Assembly (NCBI RefSeq): GCF_008831285.2
Contig: NC_045142.1
Coordinates: 3,913,501-3,977,500, forward strand
Origin: Nymphaea colorata
Taxonomy: Eukaryota > Streptophyta > Magnoliopsida > Nymphaeales > Nymphaeaceae
DNA length: 64,000 nt
Direction of reading: 5' to 3'
The first letter of the stretch is position 1; every line of letters begins with the position of its first letter. Positions 15,280 through 37,109 of this stretch are shown piece by piece. The notes below the pieces were generated by a model, which saw nothing but the letters and a program-made list of their open reading frames with translations, did no database searches and was not told where the DNA came from. The translations under genes were made by a program, and so were the position numbers.

Positions 15280-16375
15280 GGGTAGTAATATGTACATAAT
15301 TAATTTGTATGGGCTCATTTCAAAAGAATCAATAATTAAAGGGACGCAAAGTTTTTACCAAATGATTATGGGGGGATAACAATATTTACACAAATAATAA
15401 ATAATATATACTGGCTTGTTTCAAATGCGTTGAAGTAAATGTTTATGGGGTACTGCTGCAGAAATAAGTAATTTGCTCGGGTATATAGTAAAAAAAAAAT
15501 TAATAGCTAAGTTCATCAATATGCAAATAAGCAAATGGGACATGCAAATGAATGCATGGTACTAATATATAAAGAAGTAATTTGTATGGGTCTATGTGGG
15601 CAATTGCCCACACAAACCCACATGCATTCCAGCCCCTTGCTTGAATGCATAGTTCGCGTTCACTAACCGGGTCAAGACTTGACTCAATCGAGAATCGGTT
15701 GACTCGACTGACACAACTGAGTCAAGCACAATGAGTTGTAGATAAAAAAATATATTAATAATAAAGAATAATTGTGACCCAGTTTTTTTTTTCCTTGAAT
15801 CAAAATGGAATTCTCTCTCTCTCTGGCAATATGTACACATTCTGTTATGATAAAGGTTGGATCATTTGTTGTGGGGTTTGTGCCTTTTCGACAATGTCTA
15901 AGCTCAAACCCCACACCACCCTCGCCCTTGATTTCTCTCTCTCTCATGCCCCAAACGTGGTCAATCGTGCCATAGATGATCACCCAGCACTGAAGAGAAC
16001 ATACTTTTTTTTTTTTCATTTTAATAGATTCACCAAGTCGGTAAGCGTTGAATAGTAAATTAGATCATTTGGAGAAAACTTAGAAGAAAGATAAAGTCAT
16101 GATCGAGTGTTTGAGTCAACCCACTAACTAGCTGATCCAGTTGGGTTGGCTGCTGATACGAGTCTGATCCCAAGTTTGCCAACATATACTTTCTTTGAAT
16201 CAAAGGTGGAGAACGATTTTCACGCAAAATCTTGTGTGCACATAAACAAGCTTTGCTTTGTGACAAAGAAGATACGACATGTGTATTTCCGTCAATGACA
16301 TAACATTCCACAAACATAACATACATTCTTCACTTGCATCTTGTAGCATTTGCGATAATGAAACAAGCAAAACCA
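15280..16375. other. No gene recognised
   Basis: It contains a TGGGCAATTGCCCA palindrome at about 15597-15612, a word also present near 12720 (one-base variant) and 44710. That word is probably the end of a repeat. Open stretches on both strands at 15690-16055 mirror each other and show no domain. Confidence 0.45.
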
Positions 16376-16735
16376 AATAAAGCGACCTATAGTGTTTAAG
16401 ATGACTAAGTGTGACTTATAGTGTTTAAGATGACTAAGTGTGTAAGATCAAATAACATGTCTCATAGCATTTGAGATAACGAAACATGCACGACATTATA
16501 TAGCATCTGTGATAACGATAGAGCTATGAAATAACTTAACAGGCAAGATGTTTCAATAGATCATAGGTAACAACATGGGTATGAATTGGGTCTATGAGAT
16601 AATGAAACATGTTTTATAACATCTGAGAGAACGATAAGAGTATGAGATATCGAAACATGTCTTATAATGTTTGAGATAACGAAACATGTCTAAGATAACG
16701 AATGAGGTATGAAAGACATAAGCGAGAATAAAAAA
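16376..16735 (+). repeat. Degenerate tandem repeat
   Basis: Imperfect repeats carry TATAGTGTTTAAGATGACTA, then CATAGCATTTGAGATAACGA and later versions (ATAACATCTGAGAGAACGAT, ATAATGTTTGAGATAACGAA), often followed by AACATGT. Unit length is roughly 40-50 bp, and the first two units are almost identical. Confidence 0.75.
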
Positions 16736-17109
16736 ACAAATATGCTTCTTTGTTACTTAAAATGGTATATTGGTTACAATGACATGTGCATATCTAGGTG
16801 AATTGGTTGATTTGGCCAGTGAGGTGCATCGGTTGTGAGTTAGTTAAGAGGTTAAAAAAGACATTTTTTTAAATAAATGGAAAATCAATTTTAAAATACT
16901 TAAATCATGAAAAAACAAAAATACATAAAAAATGTTGTCCATGCAGGGTCTTTGTGTTTAAAACTTTATTCTAAAAACAATTTAAATTATTTTTTGATTC
17001 ATTAAACGAGGAACAAGGCCACTCTTGAGGGTCCAACAATTAAAAGTATGCATCCGCTGGTGCGTCGTATCGGTGAGCAAACCGATACATCTACCATCTT
17101 CCACACACT

Positions 17110-27256
<10,147 letters not shown>

Positions 27257-27769
27257 CATTTCTCCCTCCTTACATTAGTTCTGATCGCAGTGCAGTTTCC
27301 TTCTCTTTTCCCCCCTTCCCGATTATTTATCGAGTAAGGATTTTGAATGAACTAAACTATGAAACTCAAAGTGTGTCAATTTTCTACTGCAAGTAAACTT
27401 TTTTATTCAAATCGTTCTTGGCAATTCAGAGAGGTGAAAGCCACCCTCCCTTGCCCCAGTCCTCACAAGCCCAGGGTTAACTGGGGACCTCGATGGATTT
27501 ATGTTACACATTTTAACTCAGAGTATGCCACTATTTGCATAACAGACGACAGACGAGTAGTGTCTATAAGAATTAAACTGAAAAAACCAAGCTCTCATTG
27601 GCTCGCTAGCCAGACCCAGCTGCTCCAACTACCTTGAGGCAGTCAAATTTGTTCCTAACTTACAGGCAATTGTAATTTTTTTTTCAGGGTTCTTGCTACT
27701 AACAAACTTACCTGCAAATCGTCTGGTGTGCATCGGCATCGGATCGATCTATAAGGAGTCAAGCTCAGG

Positions 27770-28060
27770 CAGGGCCACAGCATATGACTACCGCACCATG
27801 ACCCGAAACTCGAGTCAGGGCTCGGGCCCAGCCCGACTATATTAAAAATATATTTTTAATATAAAATAATGTTTATAATTAACCAAAATAAAATATGTAA
27901 TTACATATAAAAAATAATAAAATTATGTTTAAATATAAATTAACAAGCTGAGTCGGCCCCACCAGGCTGCCCGATAACTTTTTGGCCAGCCCGATGCCCA
28001 ATTTTGGACCTGGGCCTGAGTCAAGCCAGGTACCAGGTACCCATCGAGTACACGGTTCTG
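27770..28060 (+). repeat. GC-ended, AT-cored dispersed repeat
   Basis: The left end has AGGGCTCGGGCCCAGCCCGA. The core at 27840-27945 is nearly pure AT. The right end has CCAATTTTGG, GGGCCTGAGTCAAGCC and GTACCCATCGAGTAC. An inverted relative lies at 30120-30345. Confidence 0.7.
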
Positions 28061-28474
28061 CTGCCCAAACTTAATTTATGCACTCAAAATGAAAACCAGC
28101 CACTTACTAGCCCCCACTTCAAGCAATTAGCTCAAGAGAGCGATTAGTAAAAGATTGGTCACTGGTCTGAATAGCATAGGAAAGCATTCGTAGGCGCTCA
28201 ATATGCTCAGAGTTTTACTCCGCCGGACGAGTGACAAAAACTGGACCTGATGGTTTTGTGTATTGGATCTGGATTTCTATCCATCTACCGCTGCCAAACG
28301 AAGATCCATATTACTTCTTAGAAAGAGTACTACATAGAGAAATAGCCATCTATCCAAATCAACATCTATTGTTGCCAATGCTTTTACGTTTTAAAATTTC
28401 TGAAACTTATCTGGAAGTGTGGTCAGTCATGGTTCCGTTTTAATCATCCAACTCCATATACTATTTAGGGTTGT

Positions 28475-28750
28475 AGGTTCAACCTCCCAAGACCACAGTT
28501 CTGGCAGTTTCCTACAAAAACTGAATCCTGTTTTTGCATATATTTCTTTTATATCCTTGATTTCTTATCTTAAAACAAAACCTGAACTCTATTTCTTTTT
28601 AACTTATAAACTTCAATTCAAAGGAGGTCAAGACTTCAATATCCGGATCAGTTTCTAGGGACAATCTAGAAAGGGTAGGCCTCGATTGCGAAACTGCAAA
28701 ACATGCAGGATTAGCTTTATGCAGAACTGTGGTCTTGGAAGGTTGAACCT
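28475..28750. mobile_element. MITE-like element with 30-bp inverted ends
   Basis: The left end AGGTTCAACCTCCCAAGACC... and the right end (28721-28750) are reverse complements with one mismatch in the first 29-30 bases. The body is 276 bp, AT-rich and non-coding. A target-site duplication was not identified, so the exact border is uncertain. Confidence 0.75.
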
Positions 28751-28755
28751 GCGTG

Positions 28756-30110
28756 ATTAACAGTTAATCATGATAATTTAATTTCCGCTTCTTTTCTTTG
28801 TGAAACATACTACATTTCTTAGGCTAAATTTGGTGAGTCTTGTATTTTGAGGACGCGATTGCACAAAACACTCGCTTTTCAGTACTCATAAGTGATGTCG
28901 GGGCAACTAGTTTTCACGTATATAAATAGAAAAGAAACAGTTTCGTAATGGGTGGTCAATACACAAGCTTCCAACTCATTCTAAATAAGAAAGATCCATG
29001 GTTTGTTTCCCTTCCCAAAACGAAACAGGAAATTCAGGGCCTTTCAATCAATAAGAAAGAAGCTCCTCTCTTTCTGTTGGTCGACTTCGGAGGGGCCATC
29101 TGCTGAATGAAAAAAAAAAAAAAAAAGCAAAAAGAAGGGCCCCTGGTAAAGAGATCAGGGAGATGTCGACACCTTCTCCGGATACCCATCCAAACACGTC
29201 TAGAAAAATCCTCCATTTGTTCTCCTGGTTTAAAACATGGCGTATAGAGAAGAAATAGAACGGTGGCAGGTAGCAAAAGAAGGTGCTCTTCAATTAGGAT
29301 ATACACGGTTTGGTGCCCAAAATTATAAGGCTTGGTTGGTCTCCACTATGCCCAGAAAGGAACATCCTGTATTTATGCGCTTCCTATTGGTTGTGCTTTA
29401 GGTTTAAGTTTTTTAGAAGTAATGTCTAACCTGGTTTCATTATGTCTGCTGTCTTTGTTAAGTTTGGTCAGTGATGCTTTCTCTTTCTCTATGTACAGTC
29501 CTTCTCTATGTAATGATCTTTTAAAAGTATTTGTATTGGTCCCCAAGCTAGTTCTATCCATGTTTGTGTCCATATGCTAATTTTTAAAAGGGAATCTTCA
29601 TTTGAGGCCTCTGCATTTTTTCTTACCTTATACTTTTACTGAATATTGCCAAATGGGGGATCATCTTTGCTGCCATCTATGTCTGAGTCTAAAGGTTTAG
29701 GTAGTTTCAGTTATGTCACATGAAATAACAGTAATATATACACTTTGTAAGTACTGGTTACTGTGTAACATTTCAAGTATAGGAAGTGATTTTGAAATAT
29801 CAAAAAGTTTTAGGTATATTGTGGGCCATAAATGCAATGTATCCTACTGTAACTTCTTGGCCTTGTGCAAATTGAAAGAGACTGCCAAGCAGGTTGGAAT
29901 CCAGCCAACTGGGCACTCTTAGTTTCAGAGTAATTACGTCTTATATCATATAATTAGCTGCAGTTAAAGCAAATGTTGGGCCTTTATTGAGAAGAGCATT
30001 TGAAAGGCCTGCCATCTCTGAGATTATGGCAACACAAAGTCCTCTACATAAAAAAAAAATCATTTTACTTATGGACAACTCTTGATTTCTATCCAGGTAT
30101 CAGGAGAGAC
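28756..30110. other. No gene recognised
   Basis: It contains a run of 18 A at 29109-29126. The opposite-strand open stretches around 29034-29306 and 29373-29580 show no domain. Confidence 0.45.
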
Positions 30111-30119
30111 CCACCATCT

Positions 30120-30345
30120 GGGTGAAAGCTGAAGCATGCATGGGTATTTAGTACCATTCAGGTACTCGATGGGTATTTAGTACCCGGCCTGACTCAGGCC
30201 CAGGCCCAAAATTGGGCATCGAGCTGGGCATGGACTAGGCTGAAAAGTTGTCGGCGGCCTGGTAGACCTAACTCAGCCCCATAATTTATATTTAAATATA
30301 ATTTTATTATTTGCTAGATATAATAATATATATTTATTATGATTA
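30120..30345 (-). repeat. GC-ended, AT-cored dispersed repeat, inverted copy
   Basis: GTACTCGATGGGTA, GGCCTGACTCAGGCC, CCAAAATTGGGCAT and the following AT-rich core match 27840-28050 in reverse complement. Confidence 0.7.
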
Positions 30346-30369
30346 ATTATATTAATATTAATTATATTA

Positions 30370-30480
30370 ATTGATTCAAGACATGCCGCCATATAAAACC
30401 CCAAGGCATATCTGGAAGAAGAAGTAGCTGGAAGAAGGAGGGGGACGGGGTCTTCAGCAGCGGCAGCTCTTCGCACTGGT
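30370..30480 (+). repeat. Segment repeated in inverted form at 36985-37105
   Basis: TTGATTCAAGACATGCCGCC, ATATAAA and the GAAGGAGGGGGACGGG...TCTTCAGC...GGCAGCTCTTC blocks occur as the reverse complement at 36985-37105. They are GC-richer than their surroundings and may come from the first exon or 5' leader of a gene. A GTACGT donor-like site follows at 30480. Confidence 0.6.
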
Positions 30481-32209
30481 ACGTACCTCTCTCTCTCTCT
30501 CTCTCTCACAACCAGAAATGACATGGCAAATTGTGTAGCATCCTGATGTAAGACAACTGATCTCTAGTTGTTATATTTTTATTAGAGTGGATCCAGTGTC
30601 CTGGAGCAGAGAGAAAACAGAAATAGATCTATGACTGCTATAAGCCTATAACAACCAAGGTCACATGTACTGGACTGGATATTTGTTGACAGAATTGCAA
30701 GTTTCTCATTGTTGAGAAAATCCCAGGTTTATATCATTTGCATTTTTTCGTCTTATAGAATTAATTTGCATTTCAGGTTTATATCTTTTGCATTTTTTTC
30801 ATCTTATAGAATTCATTTGCAGTCATCTGTTTCTTTTCATATATTTGTGAGAAATCCAATACCAGATAAAATATGACTTTGAAAATTTATGGACATTAGA
30901 TATAAGGTATTCATTCAAAAAATTTAAACCAAACCTTTCCTGAATCTGAATCCGATTGGATATTGATTTAAATCCTAAACCGAATCTGAATATGATTTGA
31001 GTCGTTTTTTAAATATGAACCTCATCCAATTTGTTTTTCGGATGTCAAATTCCTATCTGCTTATTTTTAAAACGATGCGGTCCTATATCAGATCTTAATT
31101 TGGTGTATTGCCATGAACATTTAGCCCTCACATGAATGTCTCTTTTTCTTTAGTCATTTATCAGAAAGCGCCACTTCATTCTTGCTTGAAGCTCAAGGCC
31201 CGAACAGAAGTTGATTTCGGGTGCCCCAAAACAGAACTTACAGAACCTATATTTATCTACAATCCATTTCGTTTTCCATGCATATTTTCCTTCATTTGTC
31301 TTTTGGACTAGTCTGTGGATTTGAAAGCCTTGCATTCAGGTGAAAATTTAATTTTCATGTCCTGCCAAGGTATCACTTTTAAAATTTAGAGATGCCAACC
31401 TTTCAGAGATAATTTATATCATTGAAATTTTGAAGACAAGACTTTGTTTTAGGCTGTCATTTTTAAACGTCCGTATCTATACGTTTTCCGAACATCAGCT
31501 TGCACCATAAACAGTTATAGTTTCTCAAAAAATATGAATTTTCTTTTCGCTAAAATATTCTTTTTGCACCATATTGAAGAAATTTAAGTATTGACTTTTT
31601 CTTATTAATATAAATTACACATGTGTAATTAAATTTGCAAATTAATACCACCTTGGCGAAGACTGAATTGGTACAAAATTATGCAGCACGCGAAATTATA
31701 TGTATATTTCTTATCCTCTTAAGGAAGCAAGTTGGACTTCTTGCCCACTAATTTTTTTTTTTTTTTTACTGTAAAGTGTATTATTAATTGATATAAAGGT
31801 TAGGTGCTTGCACCTCTTATATAAATGCTTGGAAAACCCATTTAAAAGTATTTTCATGTTGGTACCATTGATTATAATCCCACATGCTAGTGTTATGTTC
31901 GAAAAGATAAACGTTATATATAGAAAAATTAAATTAAATCGTGGCGCGCATAGGACGGCCATTAAATAAATTAGATTCTTTGGTTTGTTTACAAGTAATA
32001 GAAAATGAAAACCGACACGCAAAGTTTTAATAATAATGAAAGGGCAGCTAAATTCATCCATAATTAATCCGTAAGGTTGAGGAGTTGCTAGTGATTTTAA
32101 AAAGATTACTAATTTGAGGTAGAAAGTCAAGATAAGATGAAGACGTTCCAATTGGGAAGCCGGACCCGTTGTGGCACATGAGGGCGGGGGATGAACTCCA
32201 ATGTCAGGG

Positions 32210-32520
32210 TGGGTATCCGGCAGGGCTGGCCCAGCCCGGTAAGGTCCGGCCCGTCAGCCGGTCAGTCAGGCTCGGGCCGGGCCCGATAGCTCGAGTCTCA
32301 GCTCGGGCTTTCATTCCGTTTAAAAATAAAAAATAATTTTTTAATTATAAATAAAAATTTTTATATATAAAATATATTTATTAATAATAAATATATATTA
32401 TTAAAACAAAAAAATTAAAAAAAAATATTTTTAGTCCTAAACGGCCGAATCTGGCCTAGCCGGGCTGACCTGGGCCGGCCTATCAGGCCCAGGCCGGGCC
32501 CTTAAGAAGTTCAGATCCAA
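32210..32520 (+). repeat. GC-ended, AT-cored repeat
   Basis: GGCTGGCCCAGCCCGG and CGGGCCGGGCCCGA on the left, AT-only sequence at 32325-32430, then GGGCCGGCC and CAGGCCCAGGCCGGGCCC on the right. It is similar in design to 27770-28060, and a partial relative lies at 33385-33490. Confidence 0.65.
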
Positions 32521-32856
32521 AGAGGAGATTCGATGCATCAGATCTGGATCGAGGTTAAACGGAAGCCGATTTAGTCTAATATCGCCAACTCCATATATAT
32601 CGTCTACATCTTAGAATCAGGATCATACACGTAGCAAATCATCGAACGAATAGGTACCATCCTATCGTAGAGCCAGTGGAAGCAGCCAACAATCTCAAGG
32701 GACCAGGCGAAAAAAATTAATTGTTGCAGCATCTTTTTTTTGAAACAGAAAAACGATCCCCTCCCACCATTTATTTTTACTGAACAAGGTAATGCATACA
32801 AAAATAAATGAGTAAAATGGTTGAAAATATATAGTAAATACTCATTTAAAAAAAAA

Positions 32857-33312
32857 ATATTTAAAAATATTTTTTTAATTATTACGCATCTGGGTGGAGA
32901 TGACTAAACTGCTACATTGGCATGACAGTCCGTTGTTGTTGACTATTACCATTTAACCTGTTCACTTAATCAATTAAGAGCAGAAAGTATTAACCAAGGG
33001 AAATGCTGACTCGAACAGGTTTGGCCGAGGCAGGGTCCCGTCTCGAGTCGTGTCCTCAACCGAATCAGCTTGGTGAGACCAATGCTCACCCTCAAACTCC
33101 AACTTTCGGTTGAGGACACGACTCGAGACGGGACCCTGCCTCGGCCAAACCTGTTCGAGTCAGCATTTCCCTTGGTTAATACTTTCTGCTCTTAATTGAT
33201 TAAGTGAACAGGTTAAATGGTAATAGTCAACAACAACGGACTGTCATGCCAATGTAGCAGTTTAGTCATCTCCACCCGGATCCGTAATAATTAAAAAAAT
33301 ATTTTTAAATTT
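32857..33312. repeat. 456-bp near-perfect palindrome
   Basis: Arms 32857-33062 and 33107-33312 surround a 44-base loop. Pairing is almost perfect through GACTCGAACAGGTTTGGCCG, the following CAGGGTCCCGTCTCGAGTCG and on to the AT-rich outer ends. A third copy of the arm's inner part lies at 36285-36395. An RNA from either strand would form a very stable hairpin of about 200 bp. Confidence 0.95.
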
Positions 33313-33729
33313 AATAAAATGTATTTTATTATTAAAAATAATTTTTATAATATAAAAAGTTATTTTATAATTTTAAAAAAAATTATGGGTCGAGCCGGAC
33401 AGGGTCAGGCCAGGGCCGAGACCCAGGATATCGGGCTGGGCCCGAGCCTAGGACAAGGCTTCGGCCCCGATGGGCCGATCCAGCCGACGCCCATCCTTAC
33501 TAAAGAGTACTTTTACCATCTCTTTTAAGACAATCCGTCTTTACGTATATATTAACAAACACACACCACCAAATTAATCATCGGGAGTGATCTTTTTTGG
33601 CATTACAAAAACAAAAGTGCGAAGTCATGATGAAGGCTAGAGCCCAAATTACTCATAAGATCTGCCAAATAAAGTTTGTAGACATGGAACGACAGTCCCT
33701 CCAAAAATCATATATAAATATCATCATCA

Positions 33730-34200
33730 AGGGAACCTCACATCATCACCAACATCCTTTATTCTTCAACCTCCTCGTTCATTTGTTGAAGAAATTTTTG
33801 ATGAAGTTCTCTGCTTTGGTGAACAGTTGGTCCGCTTCTTCCACCTCCCCTTCCTCCCTAATATGATAATCACAAATGGTTGGGATCTCAATGACAACAC
33901 CATCACCTAAGGTGGCTCCTCCATCTTTCTTATCTTATGTAAAGGGTAACAAAAGTCAAAGTGAGCACAAAGAATTTTATTAATAGAAAACCAACTGAAA
34001 CAAAGTATACGCCGAAGCGGAATAAATAAGAGAGTGATATACCGTGGGGTTTGCCGCCGTTGCAGAGGCAGCAGTAGGCGAGGACCACAAAGGCCAATAG
34101 ACCACGCTTACGCCGTAGACTAGGAGCGCAACAAGAGGCAATTGTCTCATTCTGCCGCACCAACTGCCGATTTTCCCATTTTGTAGTACTGAACAGCGGG
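33730..34200 (-). pseudogene. Coding-like fragment, related to 36505-36905
   Basis: Read leftward, this matches the plus-strand segment 36505-36905 block by block (CATCCCGC, ATGGGAAA, CTTTGTTTC, AAGATGGAGGAGCCACC, GGTGGAAGAAGCGGACCAAC). One open stretch (34238 to 33930) has a hydrophobic C-terminal part (FVSVGFLLIKFFVLTLTFVT). The downstream acidic, helix-forming part is frame-broken here. I do not recognise the gene. Confidence 0.5.
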
Positions 34201-34378
34201 ATGCATAGCCATTTAAACGAAATTATATATGCCAGCATGTGGGATTATAATCAATGGTACCAACAAGAAAATACTTTTAAATGGGTTTTCCAAGCATTTA
34301 TACAAGAGGTGCAACCACCTAACCTTTATATCAATTAATAATACACTTTATAGTAAAAAAAAAAAAAAAATAGTGGGC

Positions 34379-36180
34379 AACACGTGAAATGCACGGAGAT
34401 AGCTCATAGAGGATGACAACTAGACTAGCGCACAGTAATCTGCTTGATCCAGCCACGTTAAAATAATGAAGTTCAACCTTGACACGTGCAGCTCAATGTC
34501 AGCAGGTTCGGATTCGATGCCTAGTCATCGACTTGGATCATATTTCTCAAAAGTATTAGAAGAGCTCTATTGGCCAAACAGTTCAAATTGCTAACTTTAA
34601 TTCTTTACAAGCTTAAGCTTACAGTTAAAAGCTTCTAATTGTAAGTATTGAGATCAGTTTCTCATTGCTTATATTAGTCGCACAAAAACTAACAATTAGG
34701 AATAATTTGTCTTATATTAATTGCTAACGTAATTGTTAGGAAATTTTATTTTAAAGCAAAACTAAGAAAAGGTGAGATGGTGGTGGTGCAACAACCCTCG
34801 GCGACGGTGGCGGTGATATAAATGGTGGTAATGGTGGCGTCAAATGTCAATACTTTGCAAACGGCGGTAACTTCATTACTTGTGACGTACCAGGGTTTAC
34901 TTTCTTAAGAGCTGACACATTAAATGGCTCGTCGATTCCCCGTTGGGTATTTAAAGGTCCAAAACCTAAACTTTATCAAAGACAGTGCAGTACAATTGGG
35001 CAAAGGGAAAATTCAGGTCACTTTCTTCCAGGCCGTCCAGTACAATTGAACCCACTTGATTACCGATTACACTACTTGAAGCGGTGGGTGAATACTCAGG
35101 TGCATGATGGCATCAATATCACTATGAGCGTTAGATTTGTTTTAAGTACTTCCTCAATCGATTCAACTTTCACGTGAGAGCGAGGAAGCTATATAATGTG
35201 AAAAGCTGGGTACAGACAAATGAAAATTAGGTCAAGACAGACTCTCCAAGTGTAAATAAGAAGCTAGCTGTTGAAAGAGAAGCCGAGAAAAATTTTAACA
35301 TTGAGGCCGAGGAGTCAAGTGTTCGGAGCCAAAATGGTCAATATGCTTCTCATGGGATGATATACTGAAACTGGTTACGTGCATATCTTCTTTAATTTTT
35401 GGAGACATTTACTTAGTGTCTTTATAGTGGCACATATTCATAAGACATCCACTTAGAGTTTTTTTACAGTCAGACAGCCTTCATCTACTCATGAAACAGG
35501 CGAGACATACCAGTCGAACTGTTTTTTTGTTTTCTTTCAATTTGAATGTCTCGTTTTCATTTTTATAGCGATCTCATTGTTGTCTGCCATTTATAATTTA
35601 TGGCATTTACATGCACATGTATATTTGTATATTTGTAGTGTTTAACTAGGATGTCACATCCGGCACCATTTGCATCTCAGTTGATCATGGGATTCGAACT
35701 TTAAATTCCTTGAATGTCAGCGTTTTGCTTCCCAATTGTGCAATGCTGCAAATTAGGTCCTCTTGTTAGATTTTTTCAAGAATTTTTTTTTTGAAATATG
35801 GTAGTTTTTTTTCGTTGTTTTTATTAAGGGCATTTGATTAATCTGAATCTTAAATGTGATGGTTAGATTTAACAGGAGGCTCCTCCTAAATTCAAGGTTC
35901 ACATTGCTGATCATGTATGTCATGCTCTTTAATTTCCTGACAAATTTATTTTGAAATTATTTTGGAGTCTTGAATTTCTGGCTAATTCATACAAACACCA
36001 ACTCTCTCTCTAAGTTGTTGTTTTGTTTGTGCGCCTATTGCTCTTTGTACGTGTCTTTTCAGCTATCTCTCTTTGTACATGTCGGGTTTAATGAATTTTT
36101 TTTTTCTGCTCTCTTTCTAGAAAACATTTCTGCCTGATTGTGTGGTGCCTCTCTTTGCACATTTGCTGCATATATGTATT
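34379..36180. other. No gene recognised
   Basis: It includes a GGTGGTGGTGCAAC...GGCGGTGG low-complexity patch at 34775-34870. No coding exon supported. Confidence 0.45.
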
Positions 36181-36284
36181 GAAAAGTGTTGATCTCTCAA
36201 TATCAGGGGCGGAGCCAAGGTAGGGCTTGTTTGGGCCTGACCCTACCAAAATTACATGAGGGAAGGCGACCAGCTGAACCGGTT

Positions 36285-36512
36285 CTTGGCGGACTCGAAC
36301 TGGTTCGGCCTAGGCATGGTCCCGTCTCGAGTCGTGTCCTCAACCGAATCAGCTTGGAGAGACGAGTGTTCCCCCTCGAACTCCAACTCTATATGCATCA
36401 AGCAACCCCTTAGCGAAGAAACTTTTATAAGAAAATTTTAGCTCGCGAGCTCTTTTTTTTTTAATAAGTATTTATTGTATATTTTCAACCACTTTATTCA
36501 TTTCTTTTTGTA
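36285..36512 (+). repeat. Rearranged blocks of the 31.7-34.4 kb element
   Basis: 36285-36395 carries CCCGTCTCGAGTCGTGTCCT and CAACCGAATCAGCTTGG, as in the palindrome arm at 33030-33072. 36455-36512 is the reverse complement of 32790-32860. The block order differs from that element, so this is a rearranged copy and not a simple duplicate. Confidence 0.7.
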
Positions 36513-36905
36513 TCCATCCCGCCGTTCAGTAATGGGAAAGTTGGCGGTTGGTGTGCTCCTAGACTCCAACAAAATGGGACAATTGGCTGTTGTTGGGCTC
36601 TTAGAAACGGCATATCACTTTCTCTTTCAGTTTGGTTGTATACTTTGTTTCGGTTGGTTTCTATTAACAAAATTCTTTATGCTGACTTTGATGTTTGTTG
36701 GTGTTTAAGAAGATAACGAAGATGGAGGAGCCACCTGTGGTGATGGTGTTGTCAGTGAGATCTCAACCATTTGTGAGGATCAAATTCGGGAAGAAGGGGT
36801 GGTGGAAGAAGCGGACCAACTGTTCACCAAAGCAGAGAATGTTATCAAAAATTTCTTTCTGCAAATGAACGAGGAGATTGAAAAATAAAGGATGTTGGGG
36901 ATGAT
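36505..36905 (+). pseudogene. Coding-like segment with membrane stretch and acidic helical tail
   Basis: One frame gives a hydrophobic stretch (FLFQFGCILCFGWFLLTKFF) ending at a TAA at 36706. A second frame after it is open to a TAA at 36886 and reads EDNEDGGATCGDGVVSEIST, then VVEEADQLFTKAENVIKNFF and LQMNEEIEK. The tail resembles in outline the short C-terminal helix of plant DUF761/DUF4408 proteins, but this is a guess from pattern. It is the better preserved of two inverted relatives (the other is at 33730-34200). An intron between the two frames is possible, but no clear splice pair was found. Confidence 0.4.
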
Positions 36906-36984
36906 GGAGTTGTTTGAATTTTAAACAATCTTTTCTTAAACTTTGATTATTTGTATTTCTTCTTATTATTCTTCATTTTATGTT

Positions 36985-37105
36985 CTCGGAAGAGGAAGAG
37001 CTGCCGCTGAAGAGCCCGTCCCCCTCCTTCTTCTTCTTGTAGCTATGCCACGGGGAGCTAGGCCTTGGGGCTATGATTTATATGGCGGCATGTCTTGAAT
37101 CAACT
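36985..37105 (-). repeat. Inverted partner of 30370-30480
   Basis: The reverse complement begins GTTGATTCAAGACATGCCGC and includes GAAGGAGGGGGACGGGCTCT and GGCAGCTCTTCC. It also contains CCCCAAGGC(C/A)TA blocks seen at 30400-30415. Confidence 0.65.
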
Positions 37106-37109
37106 AAAC

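Larger units (their letters stand above)
31741..34378. mobile_element. Composite element with 155-bp terminal inverted repeats
   Basis: The left end (31741-31895) and right end (34225-34378) are about 95% identical as reverse complements. Both begin TTGCCCACTA, continue through a poly-T/poly-A tract, and share GTGTATTATTAATTGATAT, AAGGTTAGGTG and GGTACCATTGATTATAATCC. Inside are a GC-ended AT-cored repeat (32210-32520), a 456-bp palindrome (32857-33312) and a coding-like segment on the minus strand (34200-33730). Long inverted ends with foreign sequence inside resemble a Mutator-type or Pack-type element. No transposase is present, and the flanking 9-mers do not match, so a target-site duplication is not shown. 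Confidence 0.7.

Noticed and set aside
31711-32151. 146-codon minus-strand frame
   Set aside because: Its C-terminal part is the translated 155-bp terminal inverted repeat including the poly-A tract, so it is unlikely to be a gene.
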